This document shows positions 19,533 through 29,863 of a stretch of 64,000 nt of DNA, one piece after another (the first letter of the stretch is position 1; each line of letters opens with the position of its first letter). Origin of the DNA: Dendrolimus kikuchii (taxonomy: Eukaryota > Arthropoda > Insecta > Lepidoptera > Lasiocampidae); the NCBI GenBank assembly GCA_019925095.2, contig CM034392.1:26979887-27043886 (forward strand). Reading direction: 5' to 3'. Below the pieces are notes generated by a model. The model saw nothing but the letters and a program-made list of their open reading frames with translations, made no database searches and was not told the DNA's origin. The position numbers and the translations under genes are program-made.

Positions 19533-20041
19533 GTTTTTTTATTATTATTATTAACAACTCTACGGACTCGAGTTCCATACCCTTTTTTACAACTTCATTT
19601 CTAGATTTAATTTTTTGAATTTAAAACGCTTATTAGTTCTTTTGGTTCTTGTGTGTGACATTAATTTATTGATTTTTGTGTCGAGGTGTATGTATCTTAC
19701 GAATAACTTATTATATTAATTTATTCTAGTTTTAATACTAAACTTTTACTAATGTAAAGTGTATCTGTTACATGCTGGTGTTGTGAGGAAGTGCATGTGC
19801 AGTGTTGGCCTTATATCTACACTTATATATATTGTCCTATCTAGTGCCATGTGTGTTGTTTTTTTCTTTTCTGTGCCTGGGTTATTAATTTTTAGGCTCT
19901 TTGTGTGTCTTGGTTTGTTTGTGAAGTGTGCCTGTAATGCAATGCGGTGGTAGTGCACGTTGGTTTCAGTATGTGTATAATGTGTATAAGTTTTCTTGTT
20001 AGTTATGTGTTTGTGACTTTATGTGATGTTATAACAACACC
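19533..20041 (-). mobile_element. Family C LINE 3' end inserted in B
   Basis: Minus orientation, (TAA)n tail at the left. Flanked by 'gcgcctttggtgt' (19520-19532) and 'gcacctttggtgt' (20042-20054), a 13 bp duplication with one difference. The body includes the complement of 'ccagcatgtaacagata' and 'ggcactagatagga', also seen at 39411 and 49582. Confidence 0.88.
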
Positions 20042-20137
20042 GCACCTTTGGTGTTGCAAATGTCCATAGGCGATGGTAACCGCTTTCCATCAAGTGGGCC
20101 GTGTGCCTGTCTGCTGAACTCGTGCAATAAAAAAAAA
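20042..20137 (+). mobile_element. Family B tail part
   Basis: Resumes 'cacctttggtgttgcaaatg' and ends 'cgtgcaataaaaaaaaac'. Confidence 0.88.
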
Positions 20138-20149
20138 CTAAACCCTGCC

Positions 20150-20312
20150 CTACCTTCTGTCCCATTTTCTCTCTCCATCCCAAGGTTGTCTGGAAGAGAT
20201 CGCTGTCAGCGATAAGACTGCCATTTATACTTAATTCTAAGCTGTTTTGGTCTATTGGTTCATTAATTTTATTGTAGAATAAAGTATATTCTATTCTATT
20301 CTATTCTATTAG
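20150..20312 (+). mobile_element. Family K 3' UTR with (TTCTA)n tail
   Basis: 'ccaaggttgtctggaagagatcgctgtcagcgataagac', then 'gtagaataaagtatattc' and four TTCTA repeats. No coding part. Confidence 0.75.
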
Positions 20313-20934
20313 TGTGTTTATACGCTTATTATTTCTTTTATAATTGTGATTAAATTTTCAAGACTCCCAGACGGGTAAGTCTTATTTTTTTAACAGACTG
20401 CAACTCCAGGCTGAGAAACGATGCTTTAATAGATAGACAAGAAATCTTAAAATTATATGTTCGGAATCTGCTAGTCCCAATTAGCCGCGACTTTTTTTAA
20501 CTTCATTGTATAATATAATAATAATAACTAGTGGTCGCCCGTGGTCGAAATTCAACCATAATAATTAATGTCAAAGACTACTGCTAATCAGAAATTTCAC
20601 CAAGGCTACTGTTAATTTGACTTGAACAATAAACACAGTATATATGCGTGCGTGTCAAATACATGATAGTGTGTGTAATTTTTTGTGAATAAATAATAAA
20701 AAAAAAATATCAATCGTCGCTTCTTCTCTATATAAACTATAAGTGTGCGAAATTTCATACTCCTCCGTCCGCGTAATTTTCGTAAAAAGGAGTACAAAGT
20801 TTTTGCTTGACGTATTAATAGATAATTTATTTGTTTCAGACAAAGACCCATAAAAAATAATTTGAACAATTAAATTAAATATTAGAAATTAAATATAATC
20901 AAACTCAACCTCTACAGATTTATAATAAGTAGTA
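20313..20934. other. Unassigned AT-rich sequence
   Basis: Short minus frames of 62-85 codons without motifs. A fragment near 20700 ('ataaactataagtgtgcgaaatttcatactcctccgtccgcg') looks like repeat debris. Confidence 0.35.
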
Positions 20935-21305
20935 CATACATATATAACTTCACGCCAGTTCCCTTGCGGGATAGGCACGAACAACAGAGCGCCCTTCAGG
21001 CTTATTCTTACACACCTCACTTGCTTCTTTCACATTCATAACTCTTGTCATGCACGCTCGTCTGTTCACCTTCTGCTAGTACACGATCAATTTCATCATG
21101 GAAGGTGTGTCGTGGCCTTCCACGACTTCTGCATCCATCCACTTTTGCATTGTATATCTGTTTAGTCATTCTTTCATCATGCATTCTTTCCACATGCCCG
21201 AACCACCGGAGCATTCCTTTCCTTACCTTCACCCCGACACTCTCTTTCAGACCAACTCTCTTTCTTACTTCGGTATTACGAACACGGTCCGCGAGCATAA
21301 TAAGT
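20935..21305 (-). mobile_element. Family A copy with duplication
   Basis: Flanked by AATAAGTAGTA (20924-20934; 21306-21316). A 28 bp gap removes the segment coding DVRSLKNRR (reads 'gtctgttcaccttctg'). Confidence 0.88.
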
Positions 21306-21316
21306 AATAAGTAGTA

Positions 21317-21727
21317 GTAGGTATATATATTTTACGGCAGTGTTATGACGTGACCAGAATAAATATTGCTAGCTACATACATTTGTATGCTTAAAATAAA
21401 TAGTAAGTTTGTATCTAAATTGTCTATATAAAATGTAACACTGATAAACAAGTAAAACATGTTGACAGAATCAAGGCCATTTGTTGAGAAGATCTTAACA
21501 TGACGACGGTCGTGAATGTGTGCCAGTTTTGATAAAAATAGGTGAAACATGTGAGATTAATATTGTGTAAGAAACGTTCAATGAATGATGATGAAACGAA
21601 AAAGCGACACTAAAATCTGATTAACATATAAATCTATAGGACTAAGCCTGCAAGAGAATGAGATAGAATACATTATATTTAATAATTTAAACTCTGTGCT
21701 CATGCTCGTGTTTTAAAGCTTAAATAT
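21317..21727. other. Unassigned sequence
   Basis: No family match in the window and no motif-bearing frame. Confidence 0.35.
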
Positions 21728-22165
21728 TGTTACGACCGACAAAGACAAATTCACACCTGCATTTCATTACCTTTCGGCATTTGGACTTCTTTTGTTTAGT
21801 TTGTGATTAAAAAAATATGCCATTGTGTATTGTAATCTTTTACGGCCTATTGTTGTATTGTGATCACTGCCAGGTGTCTCGGATTTAAAATACAAGCTGA
21901 TTCTAAGAAATTCGGTCACGCGGCCGGGCAGACATATTGCATCGGTACATTATAAAGCAATGCCCCAACTGAGAGATGAGGCAGTCAAGCGATAACCACT
22001 AGCGAAGCAAGACTTTTGTACATTCGTAAATCTATTTAGTGACGGACTTTGTGCGTGTTATTGAATCGTGCATTACGTTTGGACTGGTTGTATAGTTTGT
22101 ATAGTTCTAATAAACTGTATAATAATTCCAACGGCATTTTAATTCGAGTCCTGCAACTCGTAACA
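21728..22165 (+). mobile_element. Solo LTR (family LTR-1)
   Basis: 438 bp, starts TGTTACGACC, ends CTCGTAACA, and is flanked by the 4 bp duplication ATAT (21724-21727; 22166-22169). Possible TATA element 'attataaag' at about 21952 and polyadenylation-like 'ctaataaac' at about 22110. No internal retroviral-type genes adjoin it, so it is the product of LTR-LTR recombination. Relatives at 36179-36546 and 61536-61963 (minus). Confidence 0.85.
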
Positions 22166-22572
22166 ATATATTATAACGATATAATATATGAAATGTAACG
22201 TCACGAAATTTAGAATCCCTCCCAAAATTGTCACACTTGATTTCACTTCTGCGTGTGAACTGACTGCACACACGCGCAATTTTTTTTAGAATTTTTTATT
22301 TAACTTGAAATATTTGTTTGTTTATTTAAGTTAAATAATGCAAGCTGAATCAGTACCAGTTCCCATGACTGCAAGTTTGCATGCTTGTCTGTTTAGTCCT
22401 GATGTCAATACGCGAAAATTAAAACAAAAATAATAAAACGATTGTTTTAGTTTTACATCAAAAAAGTATCACATGTCCAGCGAAAAGTAAGAAATTAATA
22501 AATAAATTAATATTAAAAATTAAAATTAAATTTTCGGAATATTCTGGTCTAAATTAGTCCCTACGAGGTCAG
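22166..22572. other. AT-rich sequence with a DNA-element fragment
   Basis: 'acgtcacgaaatttagaatccctcccaaaattgtcacac' near 22198 resembles the segment at 22969-23036 in inverted order. The rest is unassigned. Confidence 0.4.
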
Positions 22573-22698
22573 GTAAAAACCACATCAAATAAACGTGCAT
22601 GTATGAAGAGGTTAATGAAAGTAGATGTAGCGAAAGTTGTTTGTCAGGATCGTCGCAAGTGGAGGTCTATAGTCTCTACCTACCCCCATGAGAAATAG
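22573..22698 (+). pseudogene. Distant sister of family A, reverse transcriptase C-terminus
   Basis: Frame VKTTSNKRACMKRLMKV, then VCQDRRKWRSIVSTYPHEK and stop. Aligns residue for residue with the end of family A (RRACMTRVMNV ... KWRSVVRAYPARELA), and is followed after a short spacer by 'tatatatgtatgtaaa', an A-like tail. DNA identity is low, so it is a separate, older lineage. Confidence 0.65.
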
Positions 22699-22792
22699 GC
22701 GTGATAATATATATGTATGTAAATAAGCCCCTGTGATTTTTCTTATTCAATGCATTTAAATTTATCATGTAAAATCGACATCCCTTACAGAC

Positions 22793-22968
22793 TCCGTGCA
22801 GGCACGGAGAAAGAATACAATTTCCTGCGGCCGGGCGACCTGTCATAAGAGGCGACAAAACTACCAACAACCAGGTGGTAGGGCATTTGCCCGACTGGAT
22901 AGCTACGACCCCTGGTCTAGAGCATGCCGTCATAACAACTTTGAGTTGTGTTCCGGCATTAGTGACCA
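22793..22968 (+). mobile_element. Family B head half
   Basis: 'tccgtgcaggcacggag' to 'cattagtgaccagg', then broken by G-rich DNA-element sequence. Confidence 0.8.
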
Positions 22969-23036
22969 GGGGGGGCGGGGGGTTGATCGACAAAATGTGA
23001 CATTGTACGGGGGGTCCTAAATTTCGTGACGTCACA
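22969..23036 (+). repeat. G-rich DNA-element fragment P
   Basis: 'gggggcggggggttgatcga', 'aaaatgtgacattgtac', 'cctaaatttcgtgacgtcac'. Sits between two B copies in opposite orientation. Confidence 0.45.
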
Positions 23037-23318
23037 TTTCAGCAGACAGGCAGACGGCCCACTTGATGAAAAACCGTTACTATCGCCTCTAGACATTTGC
23101 AACACCAAAGGTGCTACAGATGCGCTGCTGCTCTCTTAAGAGAGACTGGAACCTGGTCAATAATGCCGGAACACAACTCGAGGTTGTTATGGCGACATAC
23201 TCTAGACCAGGGGTGGTAGCCATCCAGTCGGGCAAATGCCCTACTACCTGGCTGTGGGTTGTTTTGTCGCCTCTTACGACAGGCCACCCCAACGCAGGAA
23301 ATTGTATTCTTTCTCCGA
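23037..23318 (-). mobile_element. Family B copy, minus
   Basis: From 'cagcagacaggcagacgg' to 'ttgtattctttctccg'; the extreme head and the A-rich tail are missing. Immediately followed by the hairpin at 23321. Confidence 0.82.
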
Positions 23319-23320
23319 GC

Positions 23321-23368
23321 TGCTGTTTTAATTTAATAATTTCAAGAAATTATTACATTAAAACAGCA
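23321..23368. repeat. 22 bp stem hairpin
   Basis: 'tgctgttttaatttaataat' pairs with 'attattacattaaaacagca' around a 4-nt loop, with one mismatch in 22. No family assignment. Confidence 0.85.
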
Positions 23369-23541
23369 GTTCAGTGTGACATCACATATTTGAAATTTTA
23401 CACCAAGATGTAAAATACACTACGGAGGCAGGAGTCTAGTGAATTTGACCAGCTGTGACTGGGCAGCGGTCAAAAATCATGACATTCGTGTGACGTAGTT
23501 TGTGGATGGCCAAAGTTCGTTATATGGTTTAGGAGGACTAG

Positions 23542-23793
23542 GCGGATTCCGAAAATTGTCTAACTTGCAATATGGTTGAAGATGTAACCCACATTCTCAT
23601 GGAATGTGTTCGGAACGAAGCAGCCAGAAGTAAGTTATGCGCGGAGTTAAGTCTGGAGAGATTGGACTTATATACAATATTTTACATTTTGGCCTCTCCT
23701 GCTTCTCAACAAGCTAGAATAATATACAAGTTTGTGATAAGCTCCTCGTTTCGTCCTCCTCGTCCTCGTCATATACATGAAATTTTGTATTAA
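23542..23793 (+). pseudogene. R1/I-type LINE C-terminal zinc knuckle
   Basis: 83 codons to a natural stop. The start shows a CCHC knuckle, ENCLTCNMVEDVTHILMEC (C-x2-C-x7-H-x4-C), then SLERLDLYTIFYIL and ARIIYKFVISSSFRP. A CCHC motif at the very end of the reverse transcriptase protein is typical of R1- and I-like non-LTR elements. The upstream polymerase is gone. Confidence 0.65.
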
Positions 23794-23806
23794 TTTAATG
23801 TACTTT

Positions 23807-24117
23807 ATCCGTGCAGGAACGGAGAAAGAATACAATTTCCTGCGGCCGGGCGGCCTGTCGTAAGAGGCGACTAAACAACCCACAGCCAGGTGGTAGGGCA
23901 TTTGCCCGACTGGATGGCGACCACCCCTGGTCTAGAGCATGCTGCCATAACAACTTTGAGTTGTGTTCCGGCATTAGTGACCAGGTTCCAGACTCACTTA
24001 AGAGAGCAGCAGCGCATTTGTAGCACCTTTGGTGTTGCAAATGTCCATAGGCGATGGTAACCGCTTTCCATCCAGTGGGCCGTCTGCCTGTCTGCTGAAC
24101 TCCTGCAATAAAATAAA
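23807..24117 (+). mobile_element. Family B, complete reference-like copy
   Basis: Head 'atccgtgcaggaacggag' at 23807, body, then 'ctcctgcaataaaataaaa'. A sequence 'aggttccagactc' resembles a Pol III B box (GGTTCNANNC) but no matching A box is found upstream, so the promoter type is unsettled. Confidence 0.88.
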
Positions 24118-24289
24118 AAAATTAAAAAAAAGTTATAATAAATTAAGAAAAGGTACGATGGGGCTGATATAACCAAAAAGGTTCAAAGCTCCTTTAAAAT
24201 AAAAGAATTAAAAAAAGGAGTAGGCGGGTATACAGATTGACGAGGAGCGGCGGAAAGCGACTATACTATACTATATAAGGATAAAGACG

Positions 24290-24812
24290 GATGTAAGGAG
24301 AAGAATAAATGTAGCATGGCTGAAGTGGAGACAGGTAACCGGTGTGACGTGCGACAAACTAATGCCACTGAAACTAAAAGGTCAAATATATAAATCTATC
24401 ATACGACCAGTCATGCTATACGGGTCGGAATGTTGGGCCACTAAAGTGATAAACTACAAACGTCTCCACTTAGCTGAGATGAGAATGTTGAGGTGGATGT
24501 GTGGTGTTACAAGAATGGATAAGGTGAGAAATGAGTACGTAAGGGGATCTTTGAAAGTTGCACCCGTGACTGTAAAATTGAGAGGAAGAAGACTAAGTTG
24601 GTATGGGCATATATATAATGAGGAGGGATGAAAGTCACGTGACAAAAAGAATGTTATACTACAAGATCGATGGGTACAAATTTAAAGGTAGACCAAATAA
24701 AAGATGGATGGATTGTGTGAAGGCTGACGTGATGATATGCGGTGTGACAGAAGAGGTATGTCAGAATAGAAGAGTGCGGAAGGAAAAGACATATTATGCC
24801 GACCCCAAGTAA
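24290..24812 (+). pseudogene. RTE-type reverse transcriptase C-terminus, frameshifted
   Basis: VRRRINVAWLKWRQVTGVTCD, LKLKGQIYKSIIRPVMLYGS, LHLAEMRMLRWMCGVTRMDK, LRGRRLSWYGHI, then a 4 bp ATAT expansion near 24612 shifts the frame and the protein resumes MRRDESHVTKRMLYYKIDG, GRPNKRWMDCVKADV to a stop. 'RP-MLYGSE-W', 'RMLRWM-G-T--D--RN' and 'GRPKKRW-D-V--D' are the signature of RTE/BovB-type LINE C-termini. A short relative is at 62281-62372. Confidence 0.8.
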
Positions 24813-25241
24813 TTGGGATATGGTGAAAGAAAAGAGAGATAAGGATTCTGCGAAAGTGGCTATAATAAATTCCAAAGATGGCAGGCACCTCCCTTCTAAA
24901 GATGTTTATTCGTCTAAGCATCTTATAAAAAAGCATAACTTCTTAACAAATCAAAAACTAAATCCGCTCGCAAGTAATAGCTTACAAAAAACAGGTGATT
25001 AGAGAAAAACAAGTCGTTAGTAAAAACAATCAAAGCATCATTTACGGTTGCGCAATAAGGTGCGCCTGCGCAACTAACTCCGCTTTCCGCATTTACAATA
25101 AATTGCGAAACATATTTTTAATTACTTTTTTTAACTATTCTCTTTTCGGTTAATCGACTTAGCGGAACTTCCTAATGATTCATTATTTAGTTACCAACAA
25201 GCGTAGACGTATAAGGTTTTTATCAGACTTGTTATAATTAT

Positions 25242-25778
25242 TGCTCAGCCAGAAGGCCCAGCTCGCCATACACAACGCGGTGCTGGTACCTACGCTCACG
25301 TATGGATGCGAGAGTTGGATATGAAAGAGAGAGCATGAAAGTAGAGTAAACGCGGTCGAGATGCGAGCACTGCGCAAAATCTGCGGAGTGACGCTCGCGG
25401 ACCGCGTTCGTAATACCGAAGTAAGAAAGAGAGTTGGTCTGAAAGAGAGTGTCGGGGTGAAGGTAAGGAAAGGAATGCTCCGGTGGTTCGGGCATGTGGA
25501 AAGAATGCATGATGAAAGAATGACTAAACAGATATACAATGCAAAAGTGGATGGATGCAGAAGTCGTGGAAGGCCACGACACACCTTCCATGATCAAATT
25601 GATCGTGTACTAGCAGAAGGTGATGTCAGGAGCCTTAAGAACAGACGAGCTTGCATGACAAGAGTTATGAATGTCAAAGAGGCAAGTGAGGTGTGTAAGA
25701 ATAAGCCTAAATGGCACTCTGTTGTTCGTGCCTACCCCGCAAGGGAACTGGCGTGAAGTTATGTATGTATGTATGTAT
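25242..25778 (+). mobile_element. Family A, subfamily A2, with duplication
   Basis: Flanked by GTTATAATTAT (25231-25241; 25779-25789). Intact C-terminal frame 25361-25756 (131 codons). Subfamily A2 marks: gagcttgcatg, caaagaggcaag, atggcactctg. Confidence 0.92.
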
Positions 25779-25795
25779 GTTATAATTATCATGTA

Positions 25796-26030
25796 ATAGC
25801 TGTGCCCGCGACGTCGTTCCCGTGGAATTTGTTTTCAAAACCCCCCGATTTTGAAACGTTCTTCATTGGTGCTCCGCTCCTATTAGTCTTAGCGTGATGA
25901 TTATATAGCCTACAGCCTTCCTCGATAAATGGGCTATCTAACGCTGAAAGAATTATTCAAATCAGACCCGTAGTTCCTGAGGTTAGCGCGTCTAATCAAA
26001 CAAACTCTTCAGCTTTATATATTAGTATAA
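25796..26030 (-). mobile_element. Family D Helitron-like element
   Basis: 'agctgtgcccgcgacgtcg' to 'tatattagtataagatt'. Directly after an A copy. Confidence 0.75.
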
Positions 26031-26420
26031 GATTACAGCGTTATTCATAAAACTTTATTCGTAAACACTATTTAGATTTAATAACTTGTTTAAACTAACT
26101 GTCAGAATAAACAACCTCACCCTACTGTTTAACTCTCTTAAGTAACAAAATGGCGGACAAGACTATTGTTGCTTTTAACAGCTGATGTTTGATTTTGTGA
26201 ATATCGAGACAAAAAATTGTATTTTGTTTTCGGTGATGATTTACACATTAGTGCAAGATGTATTATATATAAAATATTAATAAAGCAAATTTATAAATAT
26301 CTATAGATTCGTATTTTAGTTACTAATAAAACAAAATTAAAACTAAGTAATAAAACCAAATGTTAAAAATATATAAACTAAACTAAACTATAAATAAAGC
26401 TATACTTATAAAATAACAAA

Positions 26421-27100
26421 TCAATAAATAAAAAATTGACTCCAAATCGCTGTCGGCGGGGAGCGTGCCCAAAATGCTGGCCGCATTTCCGCGTTGGATA
26501 GCAACGCTAATTCGTTGCCCTAGGTGCAAGCCAGCCTTTTGGTCACGCGAGACCTCAATTAAACGCGTTGAGAGGTCTCGATAGAGGCCCCCACGGCCCC
26601 AGGGTCTCGACCCCGAAAGCCACAAATACGTACCCACTACCAATGGACACATATTTGCGACATTTCAGGGCCTCCTGGTGTGCAGCAGCAGCCCCGGCTG
26701 TTACGGCTGTGTCTGGAAGATGGGACGCCGCCAAAGTATCGACACAAGTTGCGTCCCATACTAGTTTTTTTTTTTTTATTGCAGGAGATCAGCAGACAGG
26801 CAGACGGCCCACTTGATGGAAAGCGGTTACCGTCGCTTATGAACAATTTAATACACCGAAGGTGCTACAAATGCGCTGCTGCTCTCTTAAGTGAGTCTGG
26901 AACCTGGTCACTAATGCCGGAACACAACTCAAGGTTGTTATGGCGACATACTTTAGACCAGGGGTGGTGGCCATCCAGTCGGGCGAATGCCCTACCACCT
27001 GGCCAAGGGGTAGGGCATTCGCCCTACTAGGGGGCGTCCCATCTTCCATGGCACCAACGACATTCCGTCTGGTCTCTTACCGTCATCGCGGCACAGCCCA
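26421..27100 (-). pseudogene. VWDATCVDTL-type LINE C-terminus interrupted by B
   Basis: Minus-strand homolog of 18086-18463: residues matching GVETLGPWG, AQRISVAIQRGNAASILG and TLPADSDL are in frame at 26421-26650, earlier residues in other frames up to 26766. B (26767-27030) is inserted just upstream of the LVWDAT codons, and the coding sequence resumes at 27031 (ggggcgtcccatcttcc). Flanks show TACTAG on both sides. Confidence 0.7.
26767..27030 (-). mobile_element. Family B with folded-back 5' end
   Basis: Tail at the left (T run, attgcaggagatcag). The 5' end is cut in 'ccctaccacctggc', followed by 'caaggggtagggcattcgccc', an inverted copy of the adjoining 'gggcgaatgccctacc'. TACTAG on both sides is a probable 6 bp duplication. 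Confidence 0.8.
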
Positions 27101-27169
27101 TTTGGTTCTAGAACAGCTGATGCCTCGGCGGTGGCATAGATGTATTAGATATATACGAATTCAGGCGCT

Positions 27170-27330
27170 CTAGTGCTAAGGTTTATAGAGGTTGGACGCT
27201 ATTATGAATACTTAAATGACAAAAATTCATTTACATAGCAGCTCGTTCAACCTCTTATACTATATTTTGTATAACGTTTTTTATCTTGCCAAGCTTGTAA
27301 GGAATTTATGGAGACATATTGCAGCATAAC
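27170..27330 (+). mobile_element. LINE family M 3' end, copy 1
   Basis: Shares 'gaatacttaaatgacaaa', 'ttcatttacatagcagct' and 'caacctcttatactatatt' with 43859-44045. The coding ending EYLNDKNSFT-stop is frame-broken here. Confidence 0.6.
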
Positions 27331-27544
27331 ATTTTAGTACGTCATGTCATTATTATAACTATAACATTATTTTTCTTTCCTTTTATTGTCTTGGTCTTAT
27401 TGAGTATGCATTGTTTGCTACAACTCCATTAATTCTTCAAAAAGTGATTCTGTAACATACTTCTGTACAAAACTTATAAAAAAAAGGATTTGAGATATAA
27501 ATAGAATATGAAATATAAAGAAAAATAATATTTAGCTAGACATG

Positions 27545-27650
27545 TTGCGAAGCGGTGTACATAGAATAGGAAGTAAAAATTAAATTTTAACTTACGTGTA
27601 CGACCTTCAAAAAGTGATCTCCAGTGGAACTTATTCTGAATAAAAACTTT
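27545..27650 (+). repeat. Interspersed 3' UTR-like repeat, copy 1
   Basis: 'acatgttgcgaagcggtgta', 'ataggaagtaaaaattaaa', 'ctccagtggaacttatt', then 'aataaaaac'. A reverse relative lies at 49147-49235. Confidence 0.5.
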
Positions 27651-27691
27651 TGCATTTGAATTATTTACAACAATCTTATATCTTATCTTAT

Positions 27692-27922
27692 ACTAATATA
27701 TAAAGCTGAAGAGTTTGTTTGTTTGAACGCGCTAATCTCAGGAACTACTGGTCTGATTTGAAAAATTCTTTCAGTTTTAAATAGTCCATTTATCGAGGAA
27801 GGCTGTAGGCTATATATCATCTCACTAAGAGCACTAGGAGCGGAGCACCAATGAAGAATGTTTCAAAATTGGGGGGTTTTGAAAACAAATTCCTCGCGGA
27901 CAACGTCGCGGGCACAGCTAGT
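27692..27922 (+). mobile_element. Family D Helitron-like element
   Basis: Plus copy from 'tactaatatataaagctg' to 'gggcacagctagta', giving the canonical CTAG-type 3' end of Helitron-like elements. Confidence 0.75.
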
Positions 27923-28341
27923 ATGAAAATAAAATCCCAATGATCGTAAACCTAGTTTCAATTATAAATAATACTCTTATGTGTGTGTGAGAGAAGACGT
28001 ACGTGCATCAGTGTGTGTGAAAGAAAGAGTGTACTACACGTACGCGCATCAGCCGACAAAGACGGATTCTTTTTTTGAAATTCGGTTTTTGATAAGAAAC
28101 TAAATTCTACCAAAAAGTTGCTAGGATAAGAAAGTTAAGAAGTGTTTAGTTAAGCAATGTTAAATTTTTGTTTATCAATAAGAATTTTTTAAATAATGTT
28201 TAAATGTTTTCAGGATTTTGTAGTATTATAGATTGTTTTAGAATTTATTGTATTATGTGTCAAATACCCAATTTAGAAGCCGATTAATGATTAAATGAAG
28301 GTGAAATGTGAAGAAAAGATTAAATCTATACATATAATAAA

Positions 28342-28810
28342 GCGAGAGTTGGGTATGGAAGAGAGAGCATGAAAGTAGAGTAAACGTCGTCGAGATGCGA
28401 GCACTGCGCAAAATCTGCGGAGTGACGCTCGCGGACCGCGTTCGTAATACCGAAGTAAGAAAGAGAGTTGGTCTGAAAGAGAGTGTCGGGGTGAAGGTAA
28501 GGAAAGGAATGCTCCGGTGGTTCGGGCATGTGGAAAGAATGCATGATGAAAGAATGACTAAACAGATATACAATGCAAAAGTGGATGGATGCAGAAGTCG
28601 CGGAAGGCCACGACACACCTTCCATGATCAAATTGATCGTGTACTAGCAGAAGGTGATGTCAGGAGCCTTAAGAACAGACGAGCGTGCATGACAAGAGTT
28701 ATGAATGTCAAAGAAGCAAGTGAGGTGTGTAAAAATAAGCCCAAATGGTGCTCTGTTGTTCGTGCCTACCCCGCAAGGGAACTGGCGTGAAGTTATGTAT
28801 GTATGTATGT
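28342..28810 (+). mobile_element. Family A, subfamily A1, with duplication
   Basis: Flanked by ATATAATAAA (28332-28341; 28811-28820). Intact 131-codon frame 28395-28790. A1 marks: gagcgtgcatg, caaagaagcaag. Carries 'cgtcgtcgag' where other copies have 'cgcggtcgag'. Confidence 0.92.
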
Positions 28811-28911
28811 ATATAATAAAACTTTAGAGGTCGAACTTCTGTACCATGAAAAAAAATACTAAAAACCGAGTGAGCGGGATGTAAGAAGTGAAATAGAACT
28901 TATTAGATTTA

Positions 28912-29113
28912 GATTTAATTTAGATTTTTTTTTTTGTTTCTCTGTTTGTAGGGGCTAATCTCCGAAACGACTGGACCGATTTAAATGAAATTTTGTTTGG
29001 TGGTAGCTTATATCCCTGGTCAACATATAGGGTACTTTTGATCCCGAAAAATTAGAGTTCCCGTGGGATAGTTAAAAGACACCACGCGGACGAAGTCGCG
29101 GGCAGAAGCTATT
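28912..29113 (+). mobile_element. Helitron-like 3' half (Lep1-like)
   Basis: 'ctggaccgatttaaatgaaa', 'tgatcccgaaaaatta' and 'cgcggacgaagtcgcgggc..agaagcta'. A second subfamily, distinct from D. Confidence 0.6.
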
Positions 29114-29458
29114 AAGTATAAATCAGTTACACCATGAAAGTAAAGCATTATTATCCATGGTTCTATAGACGACGCCATTAATGGCAACGAACTTGGCTCC
29201 CATTTCGTAACTTCTAGCAGCTCTTCCAACTTTACGTGTTCTTTTATTATCTCTTAGATCTACTCAAACAACAGTTATCGAGATGATGGAGCATTATTTT
29301 TTGTTTCACGTTTTGTAACCGAGCGAACGGTCGGCCGCATTGCGACAAGAAAGTGTGTTGTTGTTTTGCGCGGCTACAAAAACACGGTCACAAAAGGCGG
29401 TAACTAACTGCGCGGCCTTGAGAATGCATTATGCATTCGCTCAAGCTTATTATTATTT
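29114..29458. other. Unassigned sequence
   Basis: Contains a short palindrome (gaatgcattatgcattc) near 29427. No gene seen. Confidence 0.35.
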
Positions 29459-29616
29459 ACTAGCTGACCCGGCAAACTTCTTACCGCCTGTTAATAAATA
29501 AAAAACGTTGATTTCTGAACGACGGGACGTACATCAAACGTTTGACATTCAAAACCAAAAAAAATTAAAGAAATAAACTTGAGAGGTGTCAAGGGACACC
29601 TGGATGGAACGAAGTT
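29459..29616 (+). repeat. Helitron-like 5' fragment split by a SINE
   Basis: Starts 'actagctgacccggcaaac' and contains 'aacgacgggacgtac' and 'aacgtttgacattcaaaacc'. Related sequence ('ctgaacgac', 'aacgacgggacg') continues near 30304-30335, beyond the SINE. Confidence 0.5.
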
Positions 29617-29863
29617 ATTTTTTTTTTTTTTAATCGGCAGACAAACACACATATTGTATATCCCCAAATTAAGCAAGTTACGCTTGTGTTATGGGTAACA
29701 TACAACGGACTACTCTGGGGCCGATCCCAGACACCCAGACCATAGTAAATAACGGAGAAAATACGATTCCGAAATTTACTATACCAGGAATCGAACCCGG
29801 AGCCTCTGCGTTGCAGTGAGGTAGGCCGGCAAAGGCTTAGCCCGCTCAACCACAGAGGCCGTC
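29617..29863 (-). mobile_element. tRNA-derived SINE (family E), reverse
   Basis: Reverse complement of 2497-2733 with both Pol III boxes readable (complement of GGTTCGATTCC near 29788; complement of TGGTTGAGCGG near 29845). The tail is a T run here rather than ATT repeats. Confidence 0.85.
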
